A DNA stretch of 64,000 bases from Heterotrichella gracilis. Its lineage: Eukaryota > Sar > Xanthophyceae > Tribonematales > Xanthonemataceae. The DNA lies in contig JAULBX010011100.1 of the NCBI GenBank assembly GCA_032358255.1, positions 186,001 through 250,000 on the forward strand, in the 5' to 3' direction. A model generated the notes under the pieces. It had not been told where the DNA came from and did no database searches. It was given only the letters and a program-made list of their open reading frames with translations. Every line of letters begins with the position of its first letter. Positions within the stretch are counted from its first letter, which is position 1. Position numbers and translations under genes: made by a program. Shown here in pieces: positions 21,101 through 32,500 of this stretch.

Positions 21101-23701
21101 GCGCTCCTCCTCCTCCAGGAGCTGCACCGCCGCCTTCTCCTCCTGGACAAAGGTTTTGGGAGGGCCGTGGTTAGGGTTTCACGAGCTCACCAGGCGATAG
21201 CATACAGGGGATGTACCACTTGAATAAATAGAGATAAATAGAGATGGGGATTATCATCGGCATGCACGTGGCTTTGATTGGGCAGGGACAAGGAAGTATG
21301 GGCTGGGTTGCGGCCTGCACATAATGTGCCTTGATGCGCCAGGTGACAACAGGTGCAAAACCGTTTTGCTTTCCGTACCTCGGTGGGCAGGTACTCCTGT
21401 GGTGGGTTGTATGACTCCTGGTGGCCCGGCAGCTGGAGCTTGGGGGCGGGGATGTATGACAGACCTGCGCACAGTATGACGGCCATTCAGCCATGGCAGC
21501 GCACTGGCACCACTGCATCAATCACCGTCTGCTGACAGTGCACGTGGATGTGCACTCCTGGCTCAATAGCCTGGTGCTGCGCACTGCCATCTGCATTGCA
21601 TCTGGTTGTTTCGGCATAGTCCACATCACCCAAGATGTTGCATGCATGTGAACAGTGGTGATTCTGGTTCTAATCCAGCAATGACCTGCCTATATATCCA
21701 ACCAGCCTATCCCAACCAGTATTTGTCACAATCTGTGGATGCACCCACATCCGGGATATGCATGCAATTGTAGCTCACAGGCCTGTTTTTGCCTTACCCG
21801 TGGCAGTTTTCTCTGCCACCAAGCCATCGTCCTCCCACATGAGGTACACCTGCGGCTCGCTGGCCACCTCCTTCTCGCGCTTGATCCACCCCTTGCGCAG
21901 CGCACGCACCAGCCGAACAACCCTGCACAAGATATGGGTCATGCAGCTCATTACAGGCCCAACATGTTTCCTCACAAGGGAAAATTACTAGCGACAATAA
22001 TGGAATAGGCATCGGGGAATTGCGCTGCCACATAACACGTAGTGCTGATGCATTGCTGTAATTCAATTGACCAGAAGCACCCAACAAATTGCAAAAGGTG
22101 CACGCATGCACCAGTAGGTAATTTGCGCACTTTTTCTCCTCCCATTTGGATGGCATGAATCGCCGCTTGGGCTCCGGCGCATTGATGAGTGGGTGGATCT
22201 CCCGCTCGTCAGATGCAAACTCTGGGTACACCTCAAAGGGATTGACCTGCAAATATGAGATCCACCATCAATGCCTGCACTGCTTTCCCCTTTCTGCCAG
22301 AATGACACCTATCGCTGGGATGAATCTGTATCGCCACTGTTCACATGCATGCCACACCTTGGGAGCTGTGAGCTGTGCCCCAACAGCCAGGCGCAATGCT
22401 GATGCTTGCAGCACACATGCTCAGCTGCCAAAGCCGTGCAGCACATCCATGAGGATGCGTTATACATACTAAAAGAATAGTGACAAATAGTATCAAAATT
22501 TGCATTGCATTGCATTCCTATATTAGTAGAGTTCGTGAAAATGATTCATTTTGCTCACCTCGATGTCAGGGAACTGACCCTTGCGTATTCGCTGGATCAT
22601 GCGGATCTCTTCCTTGGTCAGCACAATATCCTTGTCATTGTACTCGTCATAGATCGTGCGCCACCCCTTGCTCGAGTCGTTTCGAGCCAGCAGCGCATCC
22701 AGCTTGTCCCCCCGTTCCTTCTTTGCAAGCTTCTTCCCCTCCTTGTCATACCCTATGTGGTCCTCGTCCTTGTACCACACCAAAGGGACCTCCCCAACTG
22801 CGGATGAGGGAATGAATAATGAGAGTGTTTCACAAGGTGATTTTGAGTGTAAATGTCGCTCGATGCTGTGCAATGTTTAGAGGCACAGGCACCGGTTCGC
22901 TGGCGCACTATACGTGGACCGCCAATGCAGACATTGCCGAGCTACTACCAAGCTTACTTTACGCTCACACACCATCTGCACAATCATGCTACTGGAACGC
23001 ATGTGTATCGCGTGGCACCATTACAGCGTCAACCCCGTCTTGCAAATTGCAACATTCTGCTCTGCACACCCCGCCACCCACCTGTGTTCCTGTTTGGCCT
23101 CTCATCCTCTGATGAGTCGCTACCCTCTGCCACTGGCAGCTCATCGCCAGCCTCCTCCTCACGCCTATGGGCCGCAATATGGACCAGTTGGCTACTGCGG
23201 GCGTTCCATGAACAAGCAGTGGAGTGCAGCCGTCGCCACTGTGGGCGCCATATGCACGTGAGATGCCCTACTACTGCTGTGGTGTATGGGTGGTGGTGGG
23301 AGGTACAGCAGGCAACACAGTTAATGTAGCCAGTGGTATGCCCACACATATGTAGTTCAGAGGGCGCGCACATACCCAGAGGGTGTTGCCTCTGCCAGTT
23401 CATCCTCCTCGGCATCACCAGTACTTAGCGGTTCAGCATCGTCAGCCAGGCCCACGATGGCGTCGTCAATCTCGTCATCCGACTCCTCAGACCCGTCTTC
23501 GCTGCCAAACTCCTCTTCACTGCCAGCGTCCGCTCCTTCGTCGTCGTCGCTCCAGGGCTCTGACCCTTCTTCCTCAGAGTCTGGCTCGCTGGGCCCTTCT
23601 TCGTCTGAGGAAAGCTCCAGCTGGTCTTCAAACTCCTCCGACTCTGACTCGCTGGGGGGCTGTGGTGGTTTTATTTCCTTGGCGACAGTTCTCTTCACCA
23701 T
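18108..23701 (-). CDS. BOP1: Ribosome biogenesis protein BOP1/ERB1
   Basis: Eleven exons on the minus strand: 23376-23701, 23082-23164, 22559-22797, 22131-22246, 21798-21922, 21379-21464, 20873-21142, 20240-20447, 19566-19768, 18834-19093, 18108-18414; 740 residues. BOP1 (yeast Erb1) acts in the PeBoW complex with PES1 and WDR12 for 27S pre-rRNA processing and 60S assembly in the nucleolus. Residues 1-135 are a very acidic Ser/Glu/Asp tail, as in homologues. The BOP1 N-terminal domain follows (from about 137) with [26 protein letters not shown], and [17 protein letters not shown]. The rest is a WD40 propeller, with repeats such as [11 protein letters not shown] and ending [12 protein letters not shown]. 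The ATG giving MVKRTVAKE was chosen as start. The exon 2 acceptor has a weak pyrimidine tract. Three introns contain copies of neighbouring exon edges, and one has a 17-G run. Confidence 0.93.
18391..18492. repeat. Duplicated 5' edge of BOP1 exon 11 within the preceding intron
   Basis: Bases 18391-18420 (exon edge plus acceptor) recur at 18463-18492 with 28 of 30 identical positions, 72 bp further upstream in the transcript. The copy keeps a CAG acceptor (exon-like start at 18486), but its reading frame meets a stop about 30 nt later. Confidence 0.9.
19257..19273. repeat. Run of 17 guanines in a BOP1 intron
   Basis: An uninterrupted G tract lies on the plus strand, hence a C tract in the BOP1 pre-mRNA, surrounded by GGGTTTT-rich sequence from about 19180. 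It may be an assembly-sensitive homopolymer. Confidence 0.9.
19997..20061. repeat. Hairpin arm present three times in a BOP1 intron
   Basis: TGTGCTGGATACCATG at 19997-20012 is the exact reverse complement of 20029-20044. That right arm is repeated in direct orientation at 20046-20061. The left arm could therefore pair with either copy. Confidence 0.9.
20425..20516. repeat. Duplicated 5' edge of BOP1 exon 8 within the upstream intron
   Basis: The exon 8 start with its acceptor (20425-20460) is echoed at 20481-20516, 56 bp away. The copy keeps the GGTCGG.GGACAC.GAC string, the CCTGCGG acceptor core and the trailing TAGAG, with about seven substitutions and indels. Confidence 0.8.
20664..20950. 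repeat. Degenerate copy of the BOP1 exon 7 end inside the following intron
   Basis: Intron bases 20664-20740 match the 3' part of exon 7 and its donor at 20871-20950: both contain ATGAGCG.CAT, and both contain TGCAGGTCCTTGGGC. In the copy the donor GT is lost and the frame has decayed. Confidence 0.85.
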
Positions 23702-24349
23702 TGCAAAGGCGTTATTCTTCGCAACTTGAGGCAAGCTGTGCAAATTCACAGGGCGGCTGCGTTGTGGGCGGCTGCAAGGGGAGGCTCCGAACAGACAAGG
23801 TACTGCTGTCCGACAGTTATGGTTGCACACTAGTTCATACTAGCAGCGTGTTTAGCTTGACTTGGCAACACATGCATAAAGTTGCGCCACCGCCTCTACA
23901 TGTCGAATGCATGCATGCATATGCCATGCCACACACAGAAGTTGCCACACACAGAAACCAGTACACGAAAGAGAAAACCGAAGGCGGTTACACCAAATAC
24001 CGATATCGCATCACAAACATATGGTTGGACACGGTTGCAACTCGCTCTGTCCACTCTGCTGGCAGACTGCCGTGCCTGCCCAGCCAAAGAGGGTGTCAGT
24101 CGAGTATTCAACTGATTTTTACTAATCAACCGATGTGTGCAAAAGCAACCCGGTGTAAAGCGCCCATAACACAAGCTAACGCTGGAAATTATTTGGTGTT
24201 CGTGTGCAACTGCAGGAGTTCAACTTTACCCTCACCCCTAGTCTACGATAGTCGCCAGCTTCCTCATAGCGGTGAACCTTTAGGGATCCCATTCCAACTT
24301 GGAAGCAAGTGCTCCTTGTAGCCCTGATAGCAAGAGCTAGACCGTGACG
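23702..24349. promoter_or_regulatory. Divergent upstream region of BOP1 (-) and the tocopherol methyltransferase (+)
   Basis: A 648-bp stretch lies between two start codons facing away from each other, so it must hold both promoters. It includes an ATGCATGCATGCAT tract near 23908. Open frames crossing it on the plus strand are antisense shadows of the acidic BOP1 exon. Confidence 0.5.
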
Positions 24350-26389
24350 ATGAGTCTTGTACTATCAAACGGCCTCTTGGCCAGTAAAGTCTCCCCTTTC
24401 CTTCCTAAACACTCGCGAGCAACCAGATCGCCCAGATGTGCCCAGGTCACTCGGGCAAATTTCTTGACTGACGTGGTCAAGCCCATAACGTCCTCAGGCA
24501 CGATGCCAGACTTGAAGGAAGGAATAGCGAACTTCTACGATGAGTCTTCTGGACTGTGGGAGGAGATGTGGGGCGAGCACATGCACCATGGTACGCTGCT
24601 GGTCGATTATATGTATGGATACCCACCTTGTATATGCATGCATATGGTCCCTGCATAGGTTGGCCCGTCCATACCTCCTGGTGACATATACGCGCAGGTT
24701 ACTACCCGGAAGGTGCCAGCCCAAAAAGCAACCAGCAGGCACAGATTGACATGATTGAGGAGTCGCTCAGGTGGGCGGGGGCTGAGAGCGCTACCAAGGT
24801 ACGACCCGCCAGCACTATTTTACAGCAAATTGGCACAGAGGCCAGATCAGTGATCAGCCAAGTACAAACTTGCGCCACCCATTCCTGTCCTGACATTGCT
24901 TGTACCCGCCAGTACTGCACCTTGGGAACCCTAAACCCTACGTGCTTGATGTCCCAATGCCTTTATCACATGTTCTTGATGCGCACGCAGATGGTTGATG
25001 TTGGGTGTGGGATTGGAGGGAGCAGCAGGCACATTGTGCGGAAGTTTGGCTGCGAAGCAATGGGCATCACGCTGAGTCCGGTGCAGGTGAGCTGATATAC
25101 CTTGGTATTATTTCGTGACCATTCACAGAAGTTCTCATATGATGCTCTCTGTACCATTCCAATGCATAACCACGGCCACGGCTAGGGTTGCCAAATCTGT
25201 GTTGGTGTATACAACTCTGTTGTTTATAACGCTGGGCTTGTCATTTCATCAAGCTCTTCCCAATGCACATACCGGTATATGCGCGTCCATATCACATGAC
25301 GTTAAAATCACGTCACCTTGTGCGCTGTTGCATCCAGGCTGCACGAGCCAATGAAATCACAGCAAAGCAAGGCCTGGCAGACAAGGCATCTTTCCAGGTG
25401 GCAGATGCCCTCAACCAGCCGTTTGCAGACAACAGCTTTGACCTGATCTGGTCAATGGAGAGTGGCGAGCACATGCCTGACAAGACGAAGTTTGTGAACG
25501 AGCTTGCGCGCGTGTGCGCACCGGGGGGGCGCATCCTCATCGTGACCTGGTGCCACCGGTAAGTCAATGGTAGTGTTATGGTACTGGTACATCAAGTGCA
25601 TGCAGGTAGCCCTTTGGAGCAACTGCATCTTAATGACAAGTTGCCACCACCGGGTGCTCTCTTGGCTCAGCATTTGTGTACCACCAGGATCATCTTATTG
25701 CAAGCATTATGATTCCGCTCTGATCACGTCACGCCGTGTGGGCCTGTAGTGTGCCGTGCGTCGATTACCCTATTTTGGAAGCCGCAAAGTGAGTGCACTG
25801 CAGCAATCACAGGCCAAAATGCGCTGTGTGAACGAAGCCCTGCATTTTTTGCAGGATTTTGGATGAGGGAGAAAGTGGCTTGACGGCCGAGGAGCAGTCA
25901 CTACTTGACCGCATTTGTGAGGCATACTACTTGCCCCAGTGGTGCTCGATCGCAGACTACCAAAGGCTTTTTGAAGCCAATGGGTTGCAGGACATCAAGA
26001 CAGCAGATTGGTCGGATGAGGTGGCACCTTTTTGGAAGGCAGTCATCCAATCAGCGCTGTCCACCACAGGCGTCATGGGGCTGCTGAAAGCTGGGTGGAC
26101 AACAATCAAGGTGGGAACCGTCCTTGTGAACAAAGGGAATAATGTATGTACATTCTGCAGGATTTGATTAAGTGTGATCATGTTGTTGATAGATACTATG
26201 CACTGGCGTGGAATGACTTGGAACCTATTTGTTCAGGGGGCGCTGGTCATGCCGTTGATGGCAACAGGCTACAAGCAAGGCCTCATCAAGTTCAACCTCA
26301 TCACAGCTGTGAAACCAAGCAGCGCAGGGACCAATGGGTCCAACGGAGCGACCAATGGAGCAACTGCCCCGGCAACCACTGAAGCATGA
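24350..26389 (+). CDS. Gamma-tocopherol C-methyltransferase (VTE4 type)
   Basis: Seven exons: 24350-24590, 24698-24798, 24991-25086, 25338-25558, 25750-25788, 25855-26110, 26237-26389; 368 residues. The enzyme transfers methyl from S-adenosylmethionine to gamma- or delta-tocopherol, making alpha- or beta-tocopherol (vitamin E) in the plastid. After a Ser/Arg/Lys-rich leader of about 50 residues come NFYDESSGLWEEMWGEHMHHG, the SAM motif VDVGCGIGGSSRHI (about 116-129), the post-I string DALNQPFADNSFDLIWSMES, and APGGRILIVTWCHR. These are shared by tocopherol and MPBQ-type methyltransferases; the EHMHHG string favours gamma-TMT. The 39-nt exon at 25750 was set by phase. The C-terminus has an Asn/Gly/Ala/Thr-rich tail not seen in land plants. 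MPBQ-specific or another plastid methyltransferase is less likely. Confidence 0.9.
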
Positions 26390-26571
26390 GCGGTTGTGAA
26401 CTGACCTAGAATTACTGCTGTGTAGTGGCAACATGGCAAATACTTGACATAATAACGTGTGCAATATCTGTATTGCAGTATCTGTATCACCACATGGAAA
26501 TGGTTTGACCTGCCTACCCTGATGAACTGATATTAAAATAATTATAGTAGTTTGGGGGGAGGATGTGAGCA
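26390..26571. other. Short convergent gap between the methyltransferase and IFT172
   Basis: Only 182 bp separate the two stop codons, so the two 3' UTRs must be very short or overlap. No terminator structure is apparent. Confidence 0.5.
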
Positions 26572-29500
26572 TTACGACACATCCTCGACAGCCAATTTCT
26601 TTCCTGTAATTGGACAGGATTGAAACTTTCTTGTGTATGCCTTCCAAGCTGACAGCTTTACCACCATGTTTGTATCTTTGATATGCTTCACTGATTCTCC
26701 ATGGTTGATAGGATACCCTGTCAAGGCGCATTGCGAGGGTTGTGCACCACATAAATGGCAGCTAATTGCTGCCTCATAGGTGCTGCCTCCGCATTTGTCA
26801 CAAGTGCGTTGTGGAAGGTCTTGTACAATCTTGCTATTCATTGACATTTCCAGTACCCAGTCCCTCACCTGCAACATGCAGACACTTTCTCAGCTAGCCG
26901 GGACGGGATTTCTTTTGTAACTGTGGCAAAATGCTGGAGTACCATTCAGTTGTATACCCGTTCTGGCTGGTGTGGTGCCCTGGTGCGAGCCAGTGGCCCC
27001 CTAACTACGCCTCTGTGCGTTCCCTTTCTTTCTTTCTTTTTCTATAAGGTTGCGTGCTCCAGATGTATATAAGCAAACTGCCCCAAGTTGGGTATTTGTC
27101 ATCATGACATGATAGGCAGCTCACCTTTTCTCGTGTTTCTGGTGGGATGTAATGGTTCCTGGGCAACTGGAAGTTTGTGGGAACATCACATTTGGAGAAG
27201 GCAGCTGCGCCCAGTGGCGGCACAGGGTTCCCATCGTCCATTGCATCAATCAGGTCCAAGTAGTGATTCAAGAACATGAATGCCAAGCTCATGTTGCCGG
27301 ACAGCCGATTGGAGGCACCAGCCTCGTAGAATGCCCTGCACCCACAAAAATGCACTGAGCCTGCCAATCATATTCTGAACGAATTTGCACAATCACTGCG
27401 TGCGCCAGCCTGTGCAGCAGCTGCAGCATTGAAATTCAACTAGCAATGAATGCGACAAATTTTACCTGTCGGCTGGAATTACCCCAATGTATCTGAGCTG
27501 CGAGGTTGCTTGCATGGCTGCTAGTTCTTGTAGGCCAGCAGTACTGCACTTATGCTGTTGTACCATGAAAAACGCCGCTTCAGACAACCTTTTGAACTCC
27601 TGCACAATGCATTGATGGGTTGAAACATTTTGAAAAACATGGCTGAGTTCCTGAAAAGATGAGCATAATCCCCCCCCAACAGGAATTTCATTCAATCCAA
27701 AAGCACTGACCTGCCTGATCGCCTCTCCTATGTTACGATCACTGTCAAAGCCTGGGGCAGTAACCAGTCTCTTCAACCAAATGTGCGTGCTCTCCTCTGT
27801 ATCAGCATCTCGAAAGTCCATCTCCATGACGAACACTGCCATTGCAATGTTTTTGTAGAGATCCAGGTCAGAAGCTGCAGTCCCAATGCCGTACTCGGCA
27901 AGAACCTGTGATGCCTCTGCTATTTGGCCTTGCTGCACCAGCTGCCTTGCATGCAGTACAGAGTATCTGGCAGCCAGCTGCGCGTCTTGCCGAGCAGCAA
28001 GGTTGTGCACCTTCACCCAATCCTGCTGATGCACGTATATGTCCAGTGCCTGCACACCAATGAGATATTCAACAATATATTGGTTGCATGAAAATGCGTT
28101 GCTATATTTCATCAGCATCCACTGCTGCTCGGAAAAATGGGATGTCAGAGCAAATGTCATGCCTGTCCTGATCCTTGCCCATTGCTGGCAAAATATATGG
28201 TATTTCTGCCAGAAACGCGGGGCATATCTTATCAAAATCAGAGATGCTGGTGCATATCAAAAAATGCATGCCTCACAGTGACCATGCATGCCTTGCGCCA
28301 GGGGGCGCCAGCACTACCTGTTGAATATTGCCCAAAGCTGCCAACCCATCAGCATCCTCTTCATTCACAAGCTGTGCCAGTTGTTGAGTTTTCAAGTAGT
28401 CCAAAAGGGGAGGGTGTCCTGCTGCAATCTGCTTGGCTCTGTCCCACATGCCACCCGAAGCATACACTCTCACTGCCCCCTACAGCAGGACGGGTTTAGC
28501 AGTTACTAGACCGCTGTAAAACATCCCGTGATCAGCTTTCAAGCAATGTGACTATGCTTACCTCGATGTTGTCTATCCCCTGAAGCAGTTCTGCTGCTGC
28601 ATCATGCCGCCCAATGCTCACCAGCCTATCCGCCACTTGGTCAACAACTTCAACCATTCTATGCTGCTGATGGTTCATGGCAATCTGTACTGCAGTTTCC
28701 CACGCCTGCAATTGCACATAGTCAGCACCAAACTAAAACCATGAAAGCTCTTATGTCATGCTCACTCATAAAATAGAATTTACAAACAATTATATAAATA
28801 TAATTATATTAACGCTCAGTGTCACAGCCGCACCTCCTCCAGGTCATCAGGATCAGATGCATCATCATCTTGGATGTCCAGGTATGCGTCAACTGCGGCA
28901 CCCCACTTGCCAGCACGTTCCAGCATCTTTGCCCTGCTGATAGCCACCGAGCAGCCACCACCATGCTGAGCAAGGTGCGCCTGAAAAGCTGCCTCAACCT
29001 CTGGTACCTGTAAACGAGTCATGCATCAGCTATAAATCACATGTTGGCCACCCACTGGAAAAATGGCACGCGTGCATGGTGGAGCTCCCTTCACCTTCAT
29101 AGGGACGTGCTCTTCAGCATACCGCAGAGCCTCCTCGACCTTGCCAGCTGCCATGTACATCCTGACAACCTCGTCAGGTTGACTGGCTTTAGTAAGGAGA
29201 TCCTCGGCTTGAGCCCAATCGTTGAGCTGCATGGCTGCACGTGCCTGGAGGGAAGATGAGTGTGAATTTGCAGGGTACATTGGTTTATGTGTACAGATTA
29301 TTTTTATCAAAAGATATATGTACAAACGCATATTGCTTTGCAACACGATGCTTTGCTATGCATCCATACCACACCTGAGCTATGTAGACTGTAGATGACT
29401 TGTCTGGTTGGCATTGGCCTGCCACACACAAAGCAGCGTGCCAGTTCTGTTGGTGTAAGTACATTTCGACAGCCTCGTGCGGTTGTCCGGCTTTGAGGAA

Positions 29501-32500
29501 ATGCTGCTCTGCCTCTCCAAACTTCCCTGGAAATGCAGGTTGCATTAGTGAGTGCATGCAGTTGGAATGAGGCAATGAGGATTGGATCACTTGCTGACAG
29601 CACATCTGACCAAATGTAAACAGCAGTCACAAGGGGGTTACATCCACAGTATGTTGTACATTGCTGCTGCGCACCTTCATCTTCCATAAACATTGCAAAT
29701 TTTAGGTGTACGTCTGGTAGCCTATCCTGCGCAACAACATTTGCTACTGCAAAAGCATGTTCAAATGCTTCACATTCCAGAGCATAGTCCAATGCAAGCT
29801 CGTGCATCCCAAGTAACGAGAGTCTTTGCAATGCTGGCTCTCCCTCCTGGACTGCCCATGTGTAGGCAACCTGTGGAAACATTGCCAGATGTGACTAGAT
29901 GCACCAAATATTGGTTGGGCATATTTGAGAACAATAATGCTGATTGTCCATGCCTTTGCAATTGTACAAGTAGTTGTGTGCACGCAGGAGGAGAAGCAGA
30001 CAATTGGAACTCATGGCATCCGCACAAACCTGCTTGACGCCTTGTATGCCAGCAAATGCCTTGGATATCCGCAAGCCATCCTCCCACATACCAGAACTGC
30101 AATACATTTGCACGGCAGATTTCCAATCCTGGCTTTGCAAGTAGTACTTCTCAGCTTCCTTGTATTTCCCTTGTGCTTGACACCTGACAGCAAGGTCAAC
30201 CAGCACCTCTGGCAGCCTATCCTTTCTGTGCTCCGCAATGATTTGAAGCATCTCATCTGTCAGGTTGTGCTCAGCATACATCTTGATAGCCAGGTCGTAC
30301 TCTGCAGCAGCAATGTACAGATCTGCCGCTTCTTTCAATTTGCCCTCTACTTTTGCCTTCTCTGCATGCTGCATGTAGAATGCCTGCACACAGGTATGTA
30401 TAATATGTCAGGTAGGCCAGGCCACATCCATTGCATTCTAATGCTTATGCATTGTGCTTACATGTCACCAGCATGCATGTTGTTGTCAGTGGTACTGCCA
30501 TTACCAGCAGCATGTTTCATGTGGTCCGCTGTATATGCACATTGTTACTCACATGTATCTCGTCCTCCTTCAAGCACTGCTTGGCAACAATCTGGGCTGC
30601 TTCAAACCTTCCCGCGTCCAAATGCATGCTAATTGCATTGCGGGGGAAGCCAGCAGCGACAAAACACTTCTCTGCCACATCGTATTGTTTTAGGCTCTGA
30701 AGCCGGTTTGCGAGCTTCATGAAGTGTGGCTGTGAAACATTTGTATCCTGCACAGGTGAGAGATTTCTTCTTAATAATTTAATATGCCATACACTCACGC
30801 ATGCCGCAAAAGTGAACCCAAAGGCGAGGTCCAATTTTCACATGCTCGCCTCGCCACACATAGCCAACAAAGCAAACCAACCCGATGTCTTTTGAGAATA
30901 TATTCAGGCAAGCTGCCTGATTGGGTGTGCTGGGTGCCATGCATACGATTGCATTGCAATATATAATGCAGAATTAACCCATTCTGGAACTGTACCAAAC
31001 TTTTGTCCCATCCTGTTGTGTTATACCTGGGTGTCTAGAATTGCAATGGCTTTCAACCATTGACAAGCCTTGCAGGCAGCCTCCACAGCTTTCATGGGAT
31101 CCCCTGCTTCAATGAAGTGGCTGATGGCCGCCTCATACTGGCGCTGGTCGAGGAGCCACTCTGCCCATTCAGTCTCAAGCTTCAAAACCTCCGCTGGGAA
31201 TTGCACCCTTGCCAGATCCAATGCTTTCTTGTAGGCATGGGCCCTGCACAGCAAATGGGTGACCATGAACAGATGGTGCAGGGCAATACTTTAGCCGCAT
31301 GACCAACAGCATGCCACCCGCCTCACGTTGGTTGCACCCATGAGAACTTAGCATGTTGCCAATGGAAGATGTGCCTCAGATGTGCATGAAACAAACGGCA
31401 CCCTCCAAGGTTTGTGAAAAGTGGACACCTCGTCTTACTTTCTGAAAGCTTCCTTGGCTTCTGCATAACGATTCAGGTGCTGCAGCAAGTCGCCAAGCCT
31501 CTCATGCAGCTCTGCTTTTTGGAGTGCAGAGCAGACTGTCTGAATCATGTTGCCATCCAGCCGACTTCCCTTCTGCTGCATGATCACCTGCAAATCAACA
31601 AGTTCCAAGTTACATTTGACATTGGCCCAGCAGCACCTGCGGGGCGGTTGTTTCAATATTGTTGAACCAATGTGTGTAAGATAGCGCAATGCCCTTGCAA
31701 ACATCAGGGTAGTGCAAGTGGCTTCTTCTCTGCAGTGGGAGTATCTGCCACCTTGTGGTGCAATATTGGACACCGCCAGCTGCCAATAACTCTTGCATGC
31801 AAGGGCAACACCTCTGAGACAGTCTGTCAGAACTCACCTGTGCAGCATGAGCAGGTAGCTGGCCCTCTAGGTACATGGCAATGCACCCAGCTACATTGCC
31901 TTGCCTTAACTGCATGGCCGCAGCTTCATCGTGCTGTCCTGTTGACAACAACCACTGATAGTGCTGCTTTTCCAGCTCACTGCTACTCGGATGCCCACTC
32001 TTCCGGGCTACCCTACAAGTGCAAACATGCCTTGAGAAAGAAGAGCAGGCTGCTTCACCAATTGTCCTGCTGGTGGTGATTTGTAAACAATTTATGAAAA
32101 AACAATTGCGACCACATATCCTGTGACTTGACATGGTAATTGTCAATTAGGTGCCTAAATGAGTGAAGTTAAGCTGCTGCAATCACCCAATATTCAGCGT
32201 ACCTGATGGCGTCATCCCATTTATACATCTCTTTGTACATTTGGATTGTTTCATCAACTCGCCCGATAGACAACAACAAACTTTCAGCCATTGCCCACTG
32301 CTTGTTGAGCATGGCAAGCTTTGCCTGTGTCAACTGTGTTCCCTGAGCATGCATGTTCTGAGTGCCATCATTAAACGCATCTTTAGCCACCTGCGTAGAG
32401 TAATTGCCCAGTTGGTAGTGCAGTGTCCATGCGCTACATGAGAATTAGCATTCTATTTGCGCTGCTCTACAAAATTCTCAGCTGGCATGAAAGAAACGTA

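Noticed and set aside
23383-24321. Long plus-strand open frame of 312 codons
   Set aside because: It is antisense to the acidic first exon of BOP1, and its basic low-complexity protein mirrors that codon bias. It then crosses the intergenic gap without any family similarity.
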